A DNA stretch of 64,000 nucleotides from Xylona heveae TC161 (lineage: Eukaryota; Ascomycota; Xylonomycetes; Xylonales; Xylonaceae). How positions within the stretch are numbered: the stretch's first letter is position 1; every line of letters starts with the position of its first letter. Below, one piece after another: positions 48,402-60,595 of the stretch. The translations under genes and the position numbers were made by a program. Where the stretch lies: NCBI RefSeq assembly GCF_001619985.1, contig NW_017264201.1, forward strand, positions 930,001 to 994,000, in the 5' to 3' direction. Under the pieces are notes generated by a model. It ran no database searches, was not told where the DNA came from, and saw only the letters and a list, made by a program, of their open reading frames with translations.

Positions 48402-49416
48402 CGACATTACAATTCTTGCTTTTCTCCATTTAAAATGGCTAAGTCAGTCGCGCAATATCTTTTGAATTGTTGTTGTTGATTGGCTTCTGCCTCATGTCCA
48501 GCAATATCTGCATGACCTGATACCCTTTCATGTTTACCGTATCCCCCACCGCTTGGCGCGTCGTCTCGTCTGTGGTGTCTTTTAATTGAGATGATGAACT
48601 GACTTTGGAAAATTCTTGTTCATCTAGATCGGCTCTCCGCAAACACCGGGGCAGGAAACAGCGCTATCGTGAAACAGAAGTCGAAGTCTTCAGGATCACG
48701 CCACCATGTGCGCTCGCGGCAAAAGTGTAAATTGTGCGATTCGTTCCTGGAACTAGGCAGGGATATTTGATGACAGGCAACTCAAGCTTAATCTGATGAA
48801 GTCATGCTCTTTGCTTTTCTTTGATTTCGATCTTGTTTGCCCGGTTTTGTTTTATGCCCACGTCTGCAATCGACGACTTGTGTACTTGTGACAATATCGT
48901 AGCAGTCAATCACGAAGACATTATGTCATTGTATTTCTATCAATCTTAGATAATGACATTTGATCGCCCGCATGTCGTACCAGCTAAATACTACGTCCTG
49001 TCTACTCATTTAGTATATCTACCTACCTACCTACCTGTAGTCTGTCCATGTCCAGTGTCCTCTATTTTCTTCCCGCTCTTCCGCCACATACATTCACTGC
49101 CCTTTTTTGTTTTTTTTTTTTTTTTTTTNNNNNNNNNNTTTTTTTTTTTTTCAATTCGGAGCTAGATACCTCTTCCACATGGACTTTCCAACTACTTTAT
49201 TCAATTCGGGCCGCTCGGCTTTTATACAATGGGTTTCCCAAGACCCGGACTTCGTTAAAACGAAACCAACCCGACTGGTACAATGTAAAATTACACATGT
49301 CAAAACCTCAATTTGTTCTTTTTGAGCCAGGAAATACTGAACAAACGAAAATAGCAAGATAGAATGGATAATAGTTACACAGAGTTGATAGTAGTACATA
49401 AGGTAGAGTTAATTAT
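48402..49416. other. Convergent intergenic region with assembly gap
   Basis: 3' flanks of malate synthase (plus) and CBP4 (minus). Contains CTACCTAC repeats near 49020 and a T-run broken by Ns. No gene seen. Confidence 0.6.
49129..49138. other. Assembly gap (10 N) inside a poly-T run
   Basis: Ten Ns are flanked by 18 Ts on the left and 13 Ts on the right. The gap length is arbitrary; the real sequence is probably a longer homopolymer. Confidence 0.98.
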
Positions 49417-50599
49417 TCAGGACCCAGACGCGCGGCGGATTTCTTCCTTTTGTCGCGCGACTTGCTCGGCGCTGAGACGCTGGGATTCGAGCAGGTCGGC
49501 GCGTGTTCGCGCCCGGTCTTCCTCTGCGACGTCCCATACTGTTGTTGTTATTGTTAGCAGGGTTGTTTGGTGAATGTAGGTTTAGTTTTGCTTTTTCTGT
49601 CCTCGGAATTTGGGGTTCGGGGTTCGGGGTTCGGGGGTCGGGATGTACCGTATGGTTGTATTGGTGTGTGAATGGGTGAGTGTACGTATGGGTTGATGAA
49701 GGCATGTGTAGGGGACAGGTGAAAGGGCAGGTGGAAGGGTTTAAGGACTGATGGAAGGGTAGGTGAAGTAGGTGAAAGGGTAAATGGAGGAATGGATAAA
49801 AGGGCAGGTAAAAGAGAGAGGAACATACTCGGCTTTTCCGATTTGGAATATTCCTTCAGCCTTGTCACGAAATGGTCGAATTCCTCCTGATTCTTTTGTC
49901 GGTTCTCGAGCGAACGTTTCTGCAGCTCGGGATTATATCTCTGTGTGAGATGAATAGAAGTCAGGATGCTGATTCAGTTTGAAGTTTGGGTTGCGTGAGG
50001 CTGGGAAATGAAGAAATTTTGGGGATGAAGAAAGAAAAGAAGGGAAGAAAGCAGAAAGAGGGAAAGACAAAGGACAAGGGGGGGGAAAGGAGAAGAAGGA
50101 GAAGAGGAGGAGGATAAAGAAGAACAAATTGGAAAAAAAGCTAGAGACAGAAGAGAAGAAGAGAAGAAGAAGAAGAAGAAGAAGACAAAATAATGTAAAT
50201 GGTGGTAACGAGGACATGGAACATGACATGGAAAGAAAGAGAGAACACATAGAACGTGATATGGAAAGAAGAAAAAAACCGTAGAACGTGACATGAAAGA
50301 AAACAATGATGCAAGATCACTCTACTACAAAATCTGAGATGCCGCGCAACTGATCAACACTGACCTGGAATAATTCCTCCTCCGTGGGCGATATCCACAT
50401 GACCAATGCCGGTCCACCAATACACATGGCCGCGCCGCTGATACAGTCATGTTAGCCTTCCATGCATCAACATCATACGTCGTTCAATGGGCACGTGCAG
50501 CTGCACAGTCTCATCGATCAATTGAGACAGGGAAGCAAGGGAAAGAATCTGTGGTACTTACACGCCAAACATCTTGGCCCATAATCCGTAGTTGGGCAT
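49417..50599 (-). CDS. CBP4: CBP4-like cytochrome bc1 complex assembly factor
   Basis: Small mitochondrial inner-membrane protein that helps assemble cytochrome b into complex III. Exons 50599-50562, 50437-50365, 49940-49829, 49538-49417 join in phase to 114 aa. Residues 1-28 ([13 protein letters not shown] then [14 protein letters not shown]) form a single membrane helix; TPTEEEL-like [19 protein letters not shown] is the family's hallmark, followed by a charged coiled coil ([15 protein letters not shown]) and KPSIWDV-type text read as KPIWDV after splicing. The tail is Arg/Glu-rich. The introns are unusually long (124, 424 and 290 nt) for such a short protein and are strongly purine-rich on the plus strand, including GAA and GGGTTCG repeats. 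Confidence 0.88.
49612..49642 (+). repeat. GGGTTCG minisatellite in a CBP4 intron
   Basis: Four imperfect units of GGGGTTC, followed from 49700 to 49820 by degenerate AGGTGAAAGGG-type purine repeats. All lie in intron 3 of CBP4 (49539-49828). Confidence 0.7.
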
Positions 50600-52799
50600 T
50601 TTGATAAAGTCTGCCGCCTGATGCTTAGAGAGAAGGATGGAGTGCAAGGTTAGGTAGTAATGGCAAGGCGGGATCTTGGTATACTATGGGAATTTTGACA
50701 GTCGGGATACCCGATCGCTAAGAGCCAAGATCGGACAGTATGAAAGAACGTAGGGTATTCAATTGAGGAAGATGACAGGAAATAAAGGCAGAGGTAAAGC
50801 TATGACGATTTGTTGATGATCTGGTTTTGCTAGGTACAGTGCAGTAACTTTGGGCTCAGGCTCTCAGGTCTCTCATTGGAAGGTCACTTGAATGGAATCA
50901 TCATCGATCATTGCACCGCCACTGAGTGTGGTAAGCCACACTCGTTGCCTGAGAGTATAGGGGTGGTTTAAGCGAGTGCTCCAGCCACATGTGTCAGGGT
51001 GTACATACGGGAGCTGACAACGCAGCAGAGGTAGTAACGTATGTATGTTGCAGAGATGGGATTGGTGAAGCAATTGAAAATTTGAGCTGCTGCTATGCTT
51101 TCCTTCTACGAGTCTGGCTGTTAGGGGCAATATTGAGGTTTTGTTGCAGAAAGAGATTTAGAGGTATTTTCCCCGCCGATATATATGCGCTACCATAAAA
51201 TGTGACAATTTAAAAGGACAATTTAAAAGAAAATGTGAAATTTTGGTGAATTACTTAAAAATATATACAATATAAGGAGCAAATAGAAGACAGATCTCTA
51301 TGTACTATAGAAAATCAATATTATTGTTCCTTACAGTTGATTGAAGCTGGCTGATAATGTTACTGAACTGTGAACATGACATCAAGCCACAGGAGCTATC
51401 AAGGGGCTATCAAAGCTAGTCCGGCAAAAGGGTCCAAGCTACCTCAGTTCACAGGGAATACGAAGGTGCAAACAGTTGAGAGTGACGTCAAGTGGATTGA
51501 ACTGTGAAGCTCCAATCGTATTTTGCTATTGTATTCCTTTTGACAGCTCGTCGGTGCGAGGGTGGGTTCTATGAAAAGGCTCGCTCGAATGCCGGACTTT
51601 AAACGGCGCAGCACTGCCACATCACTAGCCACAAGCTCACTCGCAGCCAGTGCCCGATTCGGCAGGACCCAGCTCACCCATGGTTCCCGTCACTTGCTCA
51701 ACGGCTCTTGCTCGGTCTTTCCACTCTTTTTCCTTTCTTCTTCCCTTTTTTTTTCCCTTCTCTCCACCCCTGCTCGGAGATTGAATTGGGTTACGCGTTT
51801 CTAATCGTAGAGATTCGGCAAACAGTGCAAAGTGCAATAATGGCCTCGCATACTCTTCAATAAAAGGAAATAATAACTAGACATGACGGAATCATTCTGG
51901 ACCGGGCCCAATTTCCATGTGACCTCACTTTAAAGAACTTCTCGTGTCCGCCTGCCTCCACTCCCTTTGCACGAATATTTGACAAAACACACCATCTGAT
52001 CAAGATATTCGAAGCTGTTTTTTGTCTTACTTTTCTTTTTTCTCCATCAGCACCGTTTACGGCTTTCCTCATCGTACTCCTCGTGCCGTTGGATCTTCGC
52101 AGATCTTGGAGCTAATTCTAATTCTAATTTAAATTTAAATTTACAGTTGCACGCCTCGCTACGCTTGGGCAAGCAAGGGTCTTCTGTTTTCCCCCACACA
52201 GTTTTGACAACCCTCTCTCTCTCTCATCCCCGTTCAACCAAACTACTCAGAACCTCAAGTTCCAAACTTAAATCAGTCAAACACCCCCCTGTTCAGATTT
52301 GTGCAAGAAGACGAGAGCAGGCCTTGTCGTCCTTTTGTGCACATCAAGTACATTCCTTTGATTTAAAATTATCCTTGCTTCTTCTCTACCCGCTCTCTCC
52401 GCGCCCCGTCCGTGCGGCTTCTTGCGGCATTCCACTTTCACTACCTACGTTACTTGATTTGACTTCATCGGTCCGGCTGATTACCGATTCTTTCGTTGTA
52501 CTTGAGCAGCTTCAGTACCTTCAAGCGCCCTGCAAGGTCAACAAGTCCGAGCAGAGCTTACGGCAGCTTTTCTGCCTAACCAACCTCTGAACCTCCCCTG
52601 CTCGCCTTGAGCGGTTATCACTCGTTTGCCGCAGACTAGACCTCAGCCACGCCATTGCTTGCATGCATGCATGCCACTGAAGGCAAACAAACACCTTGAC
52701 ATGACGTATTAACGATAACTACGACATCACGACGAAACGCGGCGAAGCTACGCCTACAACGCAAGAGAGCAACGCTCTCACGTCTACCTATCACGAACC
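50600..52799. other. Divergent intergenic region between CBP4 and the Skt5-like gene
   Basis: The right half is the long promoter/leader of the Skt5-like gene: a T/C-rich block near 51720-51770, AATTCTAATTC to AAATTTAAATTT repeats at 52115-52140, CTCTCTCTCTCTC at 52214, and a GCAT-repeat palindrome at 52662-52672. The 147-codon frame at 52147 lies in this pyrimidine-rich leader and is judged non-coding. Left of 51400 the DNA is AT-rich with nothing recognised. Confidence 0.5.
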
Positions 52800-55700
52800 A
52801 TGGCGTACGATCCTACAGGACCCTACCAACCTCCGACGAGACCTCACTTTAGTCGGCCAATCCCACGTTCTCCCGCGACCCAAACACGGGCACCACAGCT
52901 ACCCGTGACAAACCAGTACCAAAATGTAAACGGCTATGACAACTACCACTATGATAATGGTTATGACCCACAGCCATACAATAATACAAATGACGGCACG
53001 CAGCCGAGGACTTGGAATGATCCATATCAGCATTATCCTCCTGATGGCCCAGCTGTCTCACCAAATGGCTATTATTCACACCAACCATCTCTTGCAAATG
53101 GCCCGAGTCAGACACAAGCGGCCCCTTATGGCCCTCCGATGAAGCCGCATGAAAGCAGTTCAGTGCGGGGTCATGGAGCCAGGACTCCCTCTGATGACCA
53201 AGGGTCCATTGCCACTCCATCTAGCCTAGGGCCATCAGGAAAATCGGGGCTCACTGGTCCAGGTGAGTAAAATGTTTCTTGCAAAGCTAGGTCGGAATCG
53301 GCCCGCGGTTGATCTTCCCGCTGACCCAATGTTGTTGCTGCTATCAAGGCGCCAAGCTTCAAAGGATACCCATGCCTACCTCTCCTGTTCTAAGCGCATG
53401 GGACAACCCGTTCGGCTCTTTCCCCCTTCCTCAGAAGAAGAAGGGACATTCTGAAAATGGAGAGAGCTCAAAAGATAAAAAGGAGCGACGTCATCGCAGA
53501 CCTTCTGATGGCGAGCGCGATCGTAGTCGGCCCTCGACAGCGAACGGTGAGCGAAGACCATCCACAGCCAGTGGTGAGCGTCGGCCCTCGACGTCTCAGG
53601 GAGACCGGAGACCGTCTACGTCGGACGGCAAAAGTAGTCGTTCGTCAGAGCGCCACCGCGACCGCAGGGATCATGGACGACCCAGTACAGCTACTGGCCA
53701 TTACCCAAAAGGAGCGAAGCTTCCTCCTTTTGCTCCTAAGCACCCCAGCGACCCATATGCCCCGGTTACCGCTTTACAAATGCGTCCTGCCACTGCCTCC
53801 CATCCTGGGGAATATGGCCCACAACGGGATGCGCAAAGGGCACCACTCTCACCCGCCGACGGTCTCTCCAGCGCCAGTGAACCGCGCACCATGACGATGC
53901 CGAACGAGCTGCCTTCATCCAAAGCTGCAGACCCCAGGAAGAGCCCTGTAAAGCTAAATGCTCCTTGGCAGGAGCCAGGTCCCATTGCTGGATACCACGG
54001 GCCAGATGGGCCGGTCTTGATTCCATCACCAGGAACTCCAACCGGCCAGGCTCTGCCGATGAAGCCAATTGGCGGCGCTGCTTCTGCACATGCTCCTCCT
54101 ACGCATCCCACCCAGTATGCTCCACTCTCCGGGTCCGAAAGCAGGGAAAGCATTGCAGATGTATACGACGCGTACCTGGATTCACCTCACGATGAATCGG
54201 TCCCTCCGAATGGTGGAGCTGCATCGCGCAAGTCGATGGAAGATGAAATGCCAAATTTTGATGCCATTCCCACAGACAGTGTTCGGCATCGCAGAGGCAT
54301 GACTATTGAGGAACACCTGCAACCGCAGCTCAATGCCCACCCCGATGCATCGCTTCTTCCAGACTTAGTGGTGAGCAATGCGCCGTCAAGCCCTCGCTCT
54401 CATCCGGGCCCTGTACAAAGTCCGACCCAGGTCCATAAGGCCAGGTCACAGCCAAACCTCCGAGGACAGAGCCCGGTCGTTTTTGAGATGGCAGGAGATG
54501 TACCAAATGTTCCACCTCTTCCGCAAAGCCCTGGATTTGCCCGCCCGCCATTGTCACCGAGCAAAGAGGCAAGATTTGGACCTCCTCTCAGTCCTCAGAG
54601 AGGTGTTCCCCTTGGGGCTCAGGGGAGTGCTGCATACCCTCCTTACCCTGACGCCCCCATAACAAACGGTCAAAATCCCAGTCCAGCCGCAATGTATCGA
54701 GGTGCTCAACCCTATGGTGCTGGCCCTGGCGTCCTTCCTCGCCCAGCTGTGCCCGGTGGTGCGCGTTACTTCTCGGACGGGAGTCGCCCGGTTGCCGCGC
54801 CAGGAAACGTGTCACCCGTAAAAGGGCCTCCAATGTCCGGTCGGCCTAGTCCTCCGGGAGCTCCGGGAATCCCTGTTGCTCCCATGGGAGATCGCCCGAG
54901 CCCTCCTGGCGCACCCAGACCCGCCACTGCGGGTGCGCAGAGACAGCCTCCTGTGCCGGTGCGTCCGGGGCTCATTACTAATTTTGCAGTCGGCCAACCA
55001 GCTCAGCCGCCCCCGCCAGTCCGTCAATACAGTAACGGTCCCTCCCCCAATGCGGCCCCAAGTGCTGTGAAGCCGTCCCCGGCAGTGGCAGGACCGGCAG
55101 TGGCAGGACCACAGGTGGTCAAAAAGACGCAACCAGAGCCTGTTACGTATCAGGAATTGGACAAGCTCAGGCACACAGCGCGAGCTCGGCCTTCTGATCA
55201 GCTTGCCCAGTTGGCGTTGGCGAAGAAATGCGTTGAAGCAGCTACTGTCTTGGTCGATCAGAACGCCAAGCTCGATAATAGGTCGAAGCGAAAGAGCCGT
55301 GACAGCTTCTACGGCGAGGCACACAAGCTTCTCAAAAAGCTTATCAATAGCGGTAATGCAGAGGCTATGTTTTTCATGGCAGACTGTCTTGGTAAAGGCG
55401 CCATTGGCTCGGTGCCTGATACCAAGGAAGCCTTTCAACTTTACCAAGGTGCCGCGAAGCTAGGCCACGCTCCTTCGGCTTACCGCGTTGCTGTGTCTTG
55501 CGAACTCGGGCAAGAACATGGGACCAGAAAGGATCCGGTCAGGGCTATTCAGTGGTATAGGCGCGCAGCTGCTCTAGGAAGTACGAGTGCCATGTACAAA
55601 CTGGGTGTGATTCTGATCAAGGGCTTGATGGGTCAGCCGAAGAGTCCGCAGGAAGGCGTTGAGTGGCTGAATCGAGCTGCAGGAAGAGCATCTGCTGAAG

Positions 55701-56405
55701 ACCCCCATGCACTGCATGAATTAGTAAGTGTCCCTCTGCGGTCTGGTCCACCATTGTTCAGCTGCTTACCCTTTTTCTCTTTTTCTTACAGGGCCTTCTT
55801 CATGAACATGGTATCCCCAACGTTATCGCGCCAGACTTGGCGCGCGCACGGCATTATTTTGAACAAGCCGCATCTCTTGGATACGTTGCGTCGCAGTCTC
55901 TTTTGGGAGAGGCGTACCAGTACGGGTATTTGGGTTATCCGGCAGATCCGGGCCAAAGCTGTACTTGGTATACTCGCGCTGCTGCCCAAGGTGATCCGAA
56001 GAGCCAGCTTGGTGTAGCCGGTTGGTATCTCAAGGGTGTCGAGGGCCTTGTTCAGCCGAATGATACCGAAGCTTATCTTTGGGCCAGTCGAGCCGCATCT
56101 TCAGGGCTACCTCGAGCCCAGTATGCAATGGGTGTATTCCGGGAGAAGGGCATCGGTGTTCCGGCTGATCCTGAAGAGGCGAAGAATTGGTACACTCGTG
56201 CCGCAGGTAAGTTTAATATATGCATTATCATATTTTCAGAGCAAAGAGAGGACTAATTCAATATGATCCAGTCAACGGTGAGGCGCAAGCTAAAGAAAAG
56301 CTAGCCGAGCTTCGCAAAAGCGCTACCAGTAACAAGATCCAGCGACATCGCGAACCGGGTACACGCTCAAGCAAAGACAGCGAGGGCGAATGCGTGGTCA
56401 TGTAG
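52800..56405 (+). CDS. SKT5: Skt5/Chs4-like chitin synthase activator with SEL1 repeats
   Basis: Activates and positions a class IV/Chs3-type chitin synthase at septum and tip membranes. Exons 52800-53262, 53349-55723, 55792-56206, 56272-56405 give 1128 aa (yeast Skt5: 696). Residues 1 to about 740 are disordered: Tyr/Asn/Pro-rich, then an Arg-Pro-Ser-Thr tandem motif (ERRPSTASG, ERRPSTSQG, DRRPSTSDG) at nt 53530-53635, and Pro-rich repeats (RPSPPGAPGI, RPSPPGAPRP). From about 758 come SEL1/TPR-like repeats (GNAEAMFFMADCLGKGAIG, AFQLYQGAAKLGHAPSAY, AIQWYRRAAALGSTSAMY, WYTRAAAQGDPKSQLG, WASRAASSGLPRAQYAMG). The last four residues are CVVM, a CaaX prenylation box like that of yeast Skt5/Chs4. 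The extra-long N-terminus is typical of filamentous fungi. Confidence 0.95.
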
Positions 56406-58078
56406 TCCCAGCTTAAGGATTCAAACGAAACAGACATTTCTGTGTCCAGGTTGACGAGTTGCGCTCGAGGAGAGTCTTCATTCTCCATTCCATTGCTGGC
56501 TTTGGATCTTTCTATTCATTTCGTGAGCCGCGGCTCTAAACATCTTATCAACCATTCTAACCAACTTTTCTTCTTCTCAACCATTTTATTTTCCTTTCAT
56601 ATCCCCCATGATATCTTCTTCATACGAATCTTAACTTTGAACACTTTATTTTTCGAACCTTTTCATAACCTTTCTTTACCTTTTCCCTTTCAGCTTATTT
56701 ACATAATTATTTTAGAGAGCACAAACGGGGCCTTTCGGCGCGGCGAAAATTCGGAGCATTCTTCTGAGTGAACCGGACGACCGCGCAAGCTGGATCAGCC
56801 AAGGAGTCAAGCGACATTTGATGTCTTATGGAATGCTTTGCGGTGTTATGTCTCGGATTGTTTCTTCTACGAGAGGCGTAATTCGGGACGTCATGGATCT
56901 GCCTTACAATAGACTCTTTAAGTTTACTGGATATGTACCATTGTGAGATACCGAGCTAGCAGCAATTTAATCAAGTCTTTTTTACTATCAAGTGTATTTA
57001 TCTTATTAATTGTTGGGCACTTGATATTATTCCTCGTAGAACCATTCTAATCCTCCTGAGTTCTGGATGTGCCATTTCGAATAATATTCCGAAATCGAAC
57101 ACCGTGTGTCTTGAGGCTACTCAGTGATCCGTCACGCGTAATAAACTTCCAAAGACTCTCGCATTATATGAGTAAATATGAATCCTAAGTGGTTATTTAA
57201 GGTATGCAGTAGATAACGCCAAAGGCGGTGAGCGATGGGCTATGGGATGTCGTGCAGCCAACTGACAACCCCATCGACCCAACCTTGTCGAGCTTAGACT
57301 AAAACACCATCTCCCACCCAATCACGTTGCTCCATTGCCCCGTCAACCCTTTCTCCGACTTATCCACAGTAGAATCATAATCAGACCAGACACCCTGGGG
57401 AAACCCAAAACCTCACACCACTTTTAACCATCCAAGCATATTTTTACCCTTCTCTTTCATTATCAATCTTTATTTTCGCCTATCTCTCGTCTTTTTTCCC
57501 CCACGCAGGCCGCCCCGGAAAATTTACAAAGCGTTTTCCTCTTTTCTAAGCTAGACCACCCGTCTTCCGTTACCAGTACTGTAGCATAAGGTACGATCTA
57601 GTTTCTTCTTCCCCCGCTCGGATAACCCTTGCTACTCTTTGCCATGTGGATTGCTTTAGTCGTCGATCATGCCGTCATATCTGATTACGGTACAATGGTC
57701 TTCACATGTTTTTCTCTTTGACGGTTACGCCCAATTATCCACGTCTTGATTATCCACATCTACCGCCTCTACTCCGTCTGCTGCTGCACATGTAGAGAAA
57801 GAGAGAGTGAGAGCCTAATGAGCTTATAAAGTTATGCATCTGTTTTCTGCGCTCAGCATTGTTGTTGCTACTCTGTCTGCGCTTCTTCTTTCTCTGTTCT
57901 TTTACACGCCCAGGCAATCTACAACTAGTATGCTGAACCAACCCTGTCATTTGCTCCCGCTCTCTTTGTGTTTTTCTTTTGCCGGACAAGGCCACTGCAT
58001 ACTGTGAAAAGAGTTTATACTGATAATAAACGGCCTTCGCGGAAAGCAGAGAGATCTGCATCCAATTCATCGGTCGAT
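56406..58078. other. Intergenic region
   Basis: 3' flank of the Skt5-like gene followed by the promoter and leader of the thioesterase gene. T/C-rich patches at 57420-57560 and a possible leader intron beginning GTACGATC at 57591. No gene seen. Confidence 0.5.
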
Positions 58079-59124
58079 ATGCCTGGACCCAGTGCGCTCG
58101 TTGTGCCTGCCCTGAAGCGGCATACCGCGACGGTCATTTTCGCCCATGGTCTGGGTGACAGGTGCGTATCATGACGCTGTGTATCTAATTGATGAGAATG
58201 AAATGCTAATGCGTTACGTTGGTTTTAGCGGAGCTGGATGGTATGTTCATTCCCTTCTGATGGCGTTCTGATATCGTCTTTTTACATCTTTCAACTTGAT
58301 TGCATATCCTATTCTCCAGGTGAAGGAGAAGAAACGCAAATAGAATGTTCAGGCTTACCCGAGGATCAATTAGGGCCGGACTGGCTGAGAACTGGCGCCG
58401 TCGAGGCAAGTTTGAGGAAGTGTCATTCGTCTTTCCCAATGCGCCAGATATTCCCATTACAGTGGTATGTTCCTCTCCTCGGCTCTCCTCTCCTTTCATC
58501 TCCTGCCATTGCTTTGCTTTCCTTGTACCCTCTTACGCTCTAGCTGCGTAATCCCATCCAATTCACAGAACCTTATCAGTTCTATACTCGGCATACTTGT
58601 TTGAGAAAATGAAGCTCATAGCTAATCATTGATTATCTCCAGAACTGGGGCATGCGTATGCCCGGATGGTACGACATTGTACGTCAGAGAGTAACGTCAC
58701 CAATTCCACCGCCATTACCACCATTACCACCACTCCCTTTTCATTCTCTTTCCCTCTGATGTTCCTCCTTCTACCCCTTCTACTACACTCCACTATCTCT
58801 CATCCTTCCGTTTCCTCGATATCACACCATCACTCACACCTCACGCGCTAGACAACATTCGACGAACTCGCCGACGCTCACGACGAGCCGGGCATCCTGC
58901 GCTCGCGCTCCTTCTTCCACTCGCTCATCGACAAGGAAGTCAGCGAAAAGGGCATCTCGTCTGACCGCATCGTGCTCGGCGGCTTCTCCCAGGGCGGCGC
59001 CATGTCCATTTTTGCCGGCGTCACGAGTCCCCGCAAACTCGGCGGCATTGTTGGCCTGTCGTCGTATTTGCTCATGGGGAACAAGATTCGTGATTTGGTT
59101 CCTGTATTTCCCCTTTGACATCCT

Positions 59125-59162
<38 letters not shown>

Positions 59163-59949
59163 TCTTATGTTTATTCCCCCACCCCCCCCTCTCTTTTTTG
59201 TTGTCCCAGGTCCGCATGACGTCTTTCTCCCAAAATCCTAAGTCCACGTCCACGTCTACATTATGAAATGAGAGACTTGTCTTCTCTTAATAACCCAACA
59301 TTTCCCACGTAAACGGGACATGTACTAATCAGACGACACATATAGTCCGACAACCCGAACAAAGACACGCCGGTATTCATGGCCCACGGGGCCGAAGACG
59401 AACTCGTCAAGACGCGCTGGGGCAAGAAGACGGCCGATCTACTATCTGAATGGGGCTGGAAAGTTGATTGGAAGACTTATCCGTGCGTTTCCCCTCTTCC
59501 CCCTCTTTTCTTTTCGTCTCCCTCGTCTTACCTACTTCTCTCTTTTTTCACCTTTTGCCAAGTAAAACATGTCCCTTTTACCACCTTCCCTTAACCACCT
59601 TGATCAACTAAAAGACGTCCCCTTTTACCACCCTTTTCTTGAGCACCTTGACCAACTAAAAGACGTTCCCTTTCACCACATTCTCTTGGCCACCTTTGCC
59701 AAGCAAAGCGGGAAAAACACCCTTCAACATCCAGAAGGAAGGGAAAAGGGACATGTCCCCATCAACTACGGAAAACAAAGAAAAGAAAAGAAAAGAAAGA
59801 AAAGAAAGAAAAGAAAGAAAAGAAAGAAAAGAAAAGAAAAGCTAACACACAACACATATAGTGGTCTCGCGCACTCTGCGGATCCGCAGGAAATCGACGA
59901 CCTCGAAGCCTTTTTGGAAAAACGGTTGCCGCCGCTGGGCCAGCAGTAG
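58079..59949 (+). CDS. APT1: Acyl-protein thioesterase 1 (lysophospholipase-type alpha/beta hydrolase)
   Basis: Removes palmitate from S-acylated proteins in the cytosol. Seven exons: 58079-58161, 58229-58240, 58374-58464, 58643-58678, 58852-59103, 59346-59482, 59862-59949, giving 232 aa, the normal family size. Exon 2 is only 12 nt (SGAGW region) yet is needed for the oxyanion-loop text HGLGDSGAGW. The catalytic triad is Ser120 in GGFSQGG, Asp176 in HGAEDELV and His208 in GLAHSAD. Other conserved parts are NAPDIPIT, MRMPGWYDI and SSYLLMG. Introns 5 and 6 (242 and 379 nt) contain a C31 run and a 46-48 bp minisatellite. A longer N-terminus is possible, but the first good context is MPGPSALVV. 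Confidence 0.96.
59126..59156 (+). repeat. C31 homopolymer in APT1 intron 5
   Basis: 31 consecutive C on the coding strand between the donor at 59104 and the acceptor at 59345. Further C-runs follow at 59177-59188. The true length may differ from the assembly. Confidence 0.9.
59571..59709 (+). repeat. Three-copy 46-48 bp minisatellite in APT1 intron 6
   Basis: Three imperfect units start at 59571, 59617 and 59665. Each has the order TCCCTTTTACCAC, TCTTG/CCTTAACCACCTTG-like, and ACCAACTAAAAGACG-like, the third being most diverged. An AAAGA microsatellite follows at 59775-59840, still inside the intron. Confidence 0.8.
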
Positions 59950-60595
59950 AGTTGAGTCTCAGCAAGCAGATAAAAAGAAGCAACAAATCAATGGACGGAC
60001 GTAAACAGAAAAGACACATATGAACGCGTCCAATCTTGGGAATGTAAATGTATATAAAGACATTAGATCCTATCAGGTCAGAATCACATCACTGCGCATA
60101 GAATATTGGAATTTTACATGGACCGGTCAAATGTTGAAATGGTAGTGTATTGAATGATATAAAAACTAGTGGACTAGTGGACAATGCAAGAGATAAAATG
60201 ACATAATGTATATGGCCGCAGACATGATATCAAAACCAATGGGGGATGAAAAAGCATCCCTTGGGGTGTCGCGTCCGTCCCGTTGCCCGACCATACGCCC
60301 CCCCAATCTTTTATAGTAAAAGAAAATAAAAACGGGGCGAACGCAGACAATTGTACGTGCGCTGTGCGTATTTCTTTGCAGGGAGGGGGAAAAAGGTAAA
60401 AGTGTGGAAAGAAAGAAGCGCGGAGCCAGTCAGTCAATCAATCAATCAATCAACCCCAAATATATCCCCGAGGCAGAGAAAAGGCGCAGAAATCCAACGC
60501 GAATCAATTACACACATCGTACAACGCGACGGACGTTGGCCGGGTCCAAAGTCGAAAGAGGAAAAAAGGAAAAATTGATGCTAAGAGGGATTGGT
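59950..60595. other. Convergent intergenic region
   Basis: 3' flanks of APT1 and MPC2. An AATC repeat (CAATCAATCAATCAATC) occurs near 60433-60452. No gene seen. Confidence 0.6.

Noticed and set aside
52147-52590. 147-codon plus-strand frame before the Skt5-like gene
   Set aside because: Pyrimidine-rich leader; no family and no in-frame connection to exon 1.
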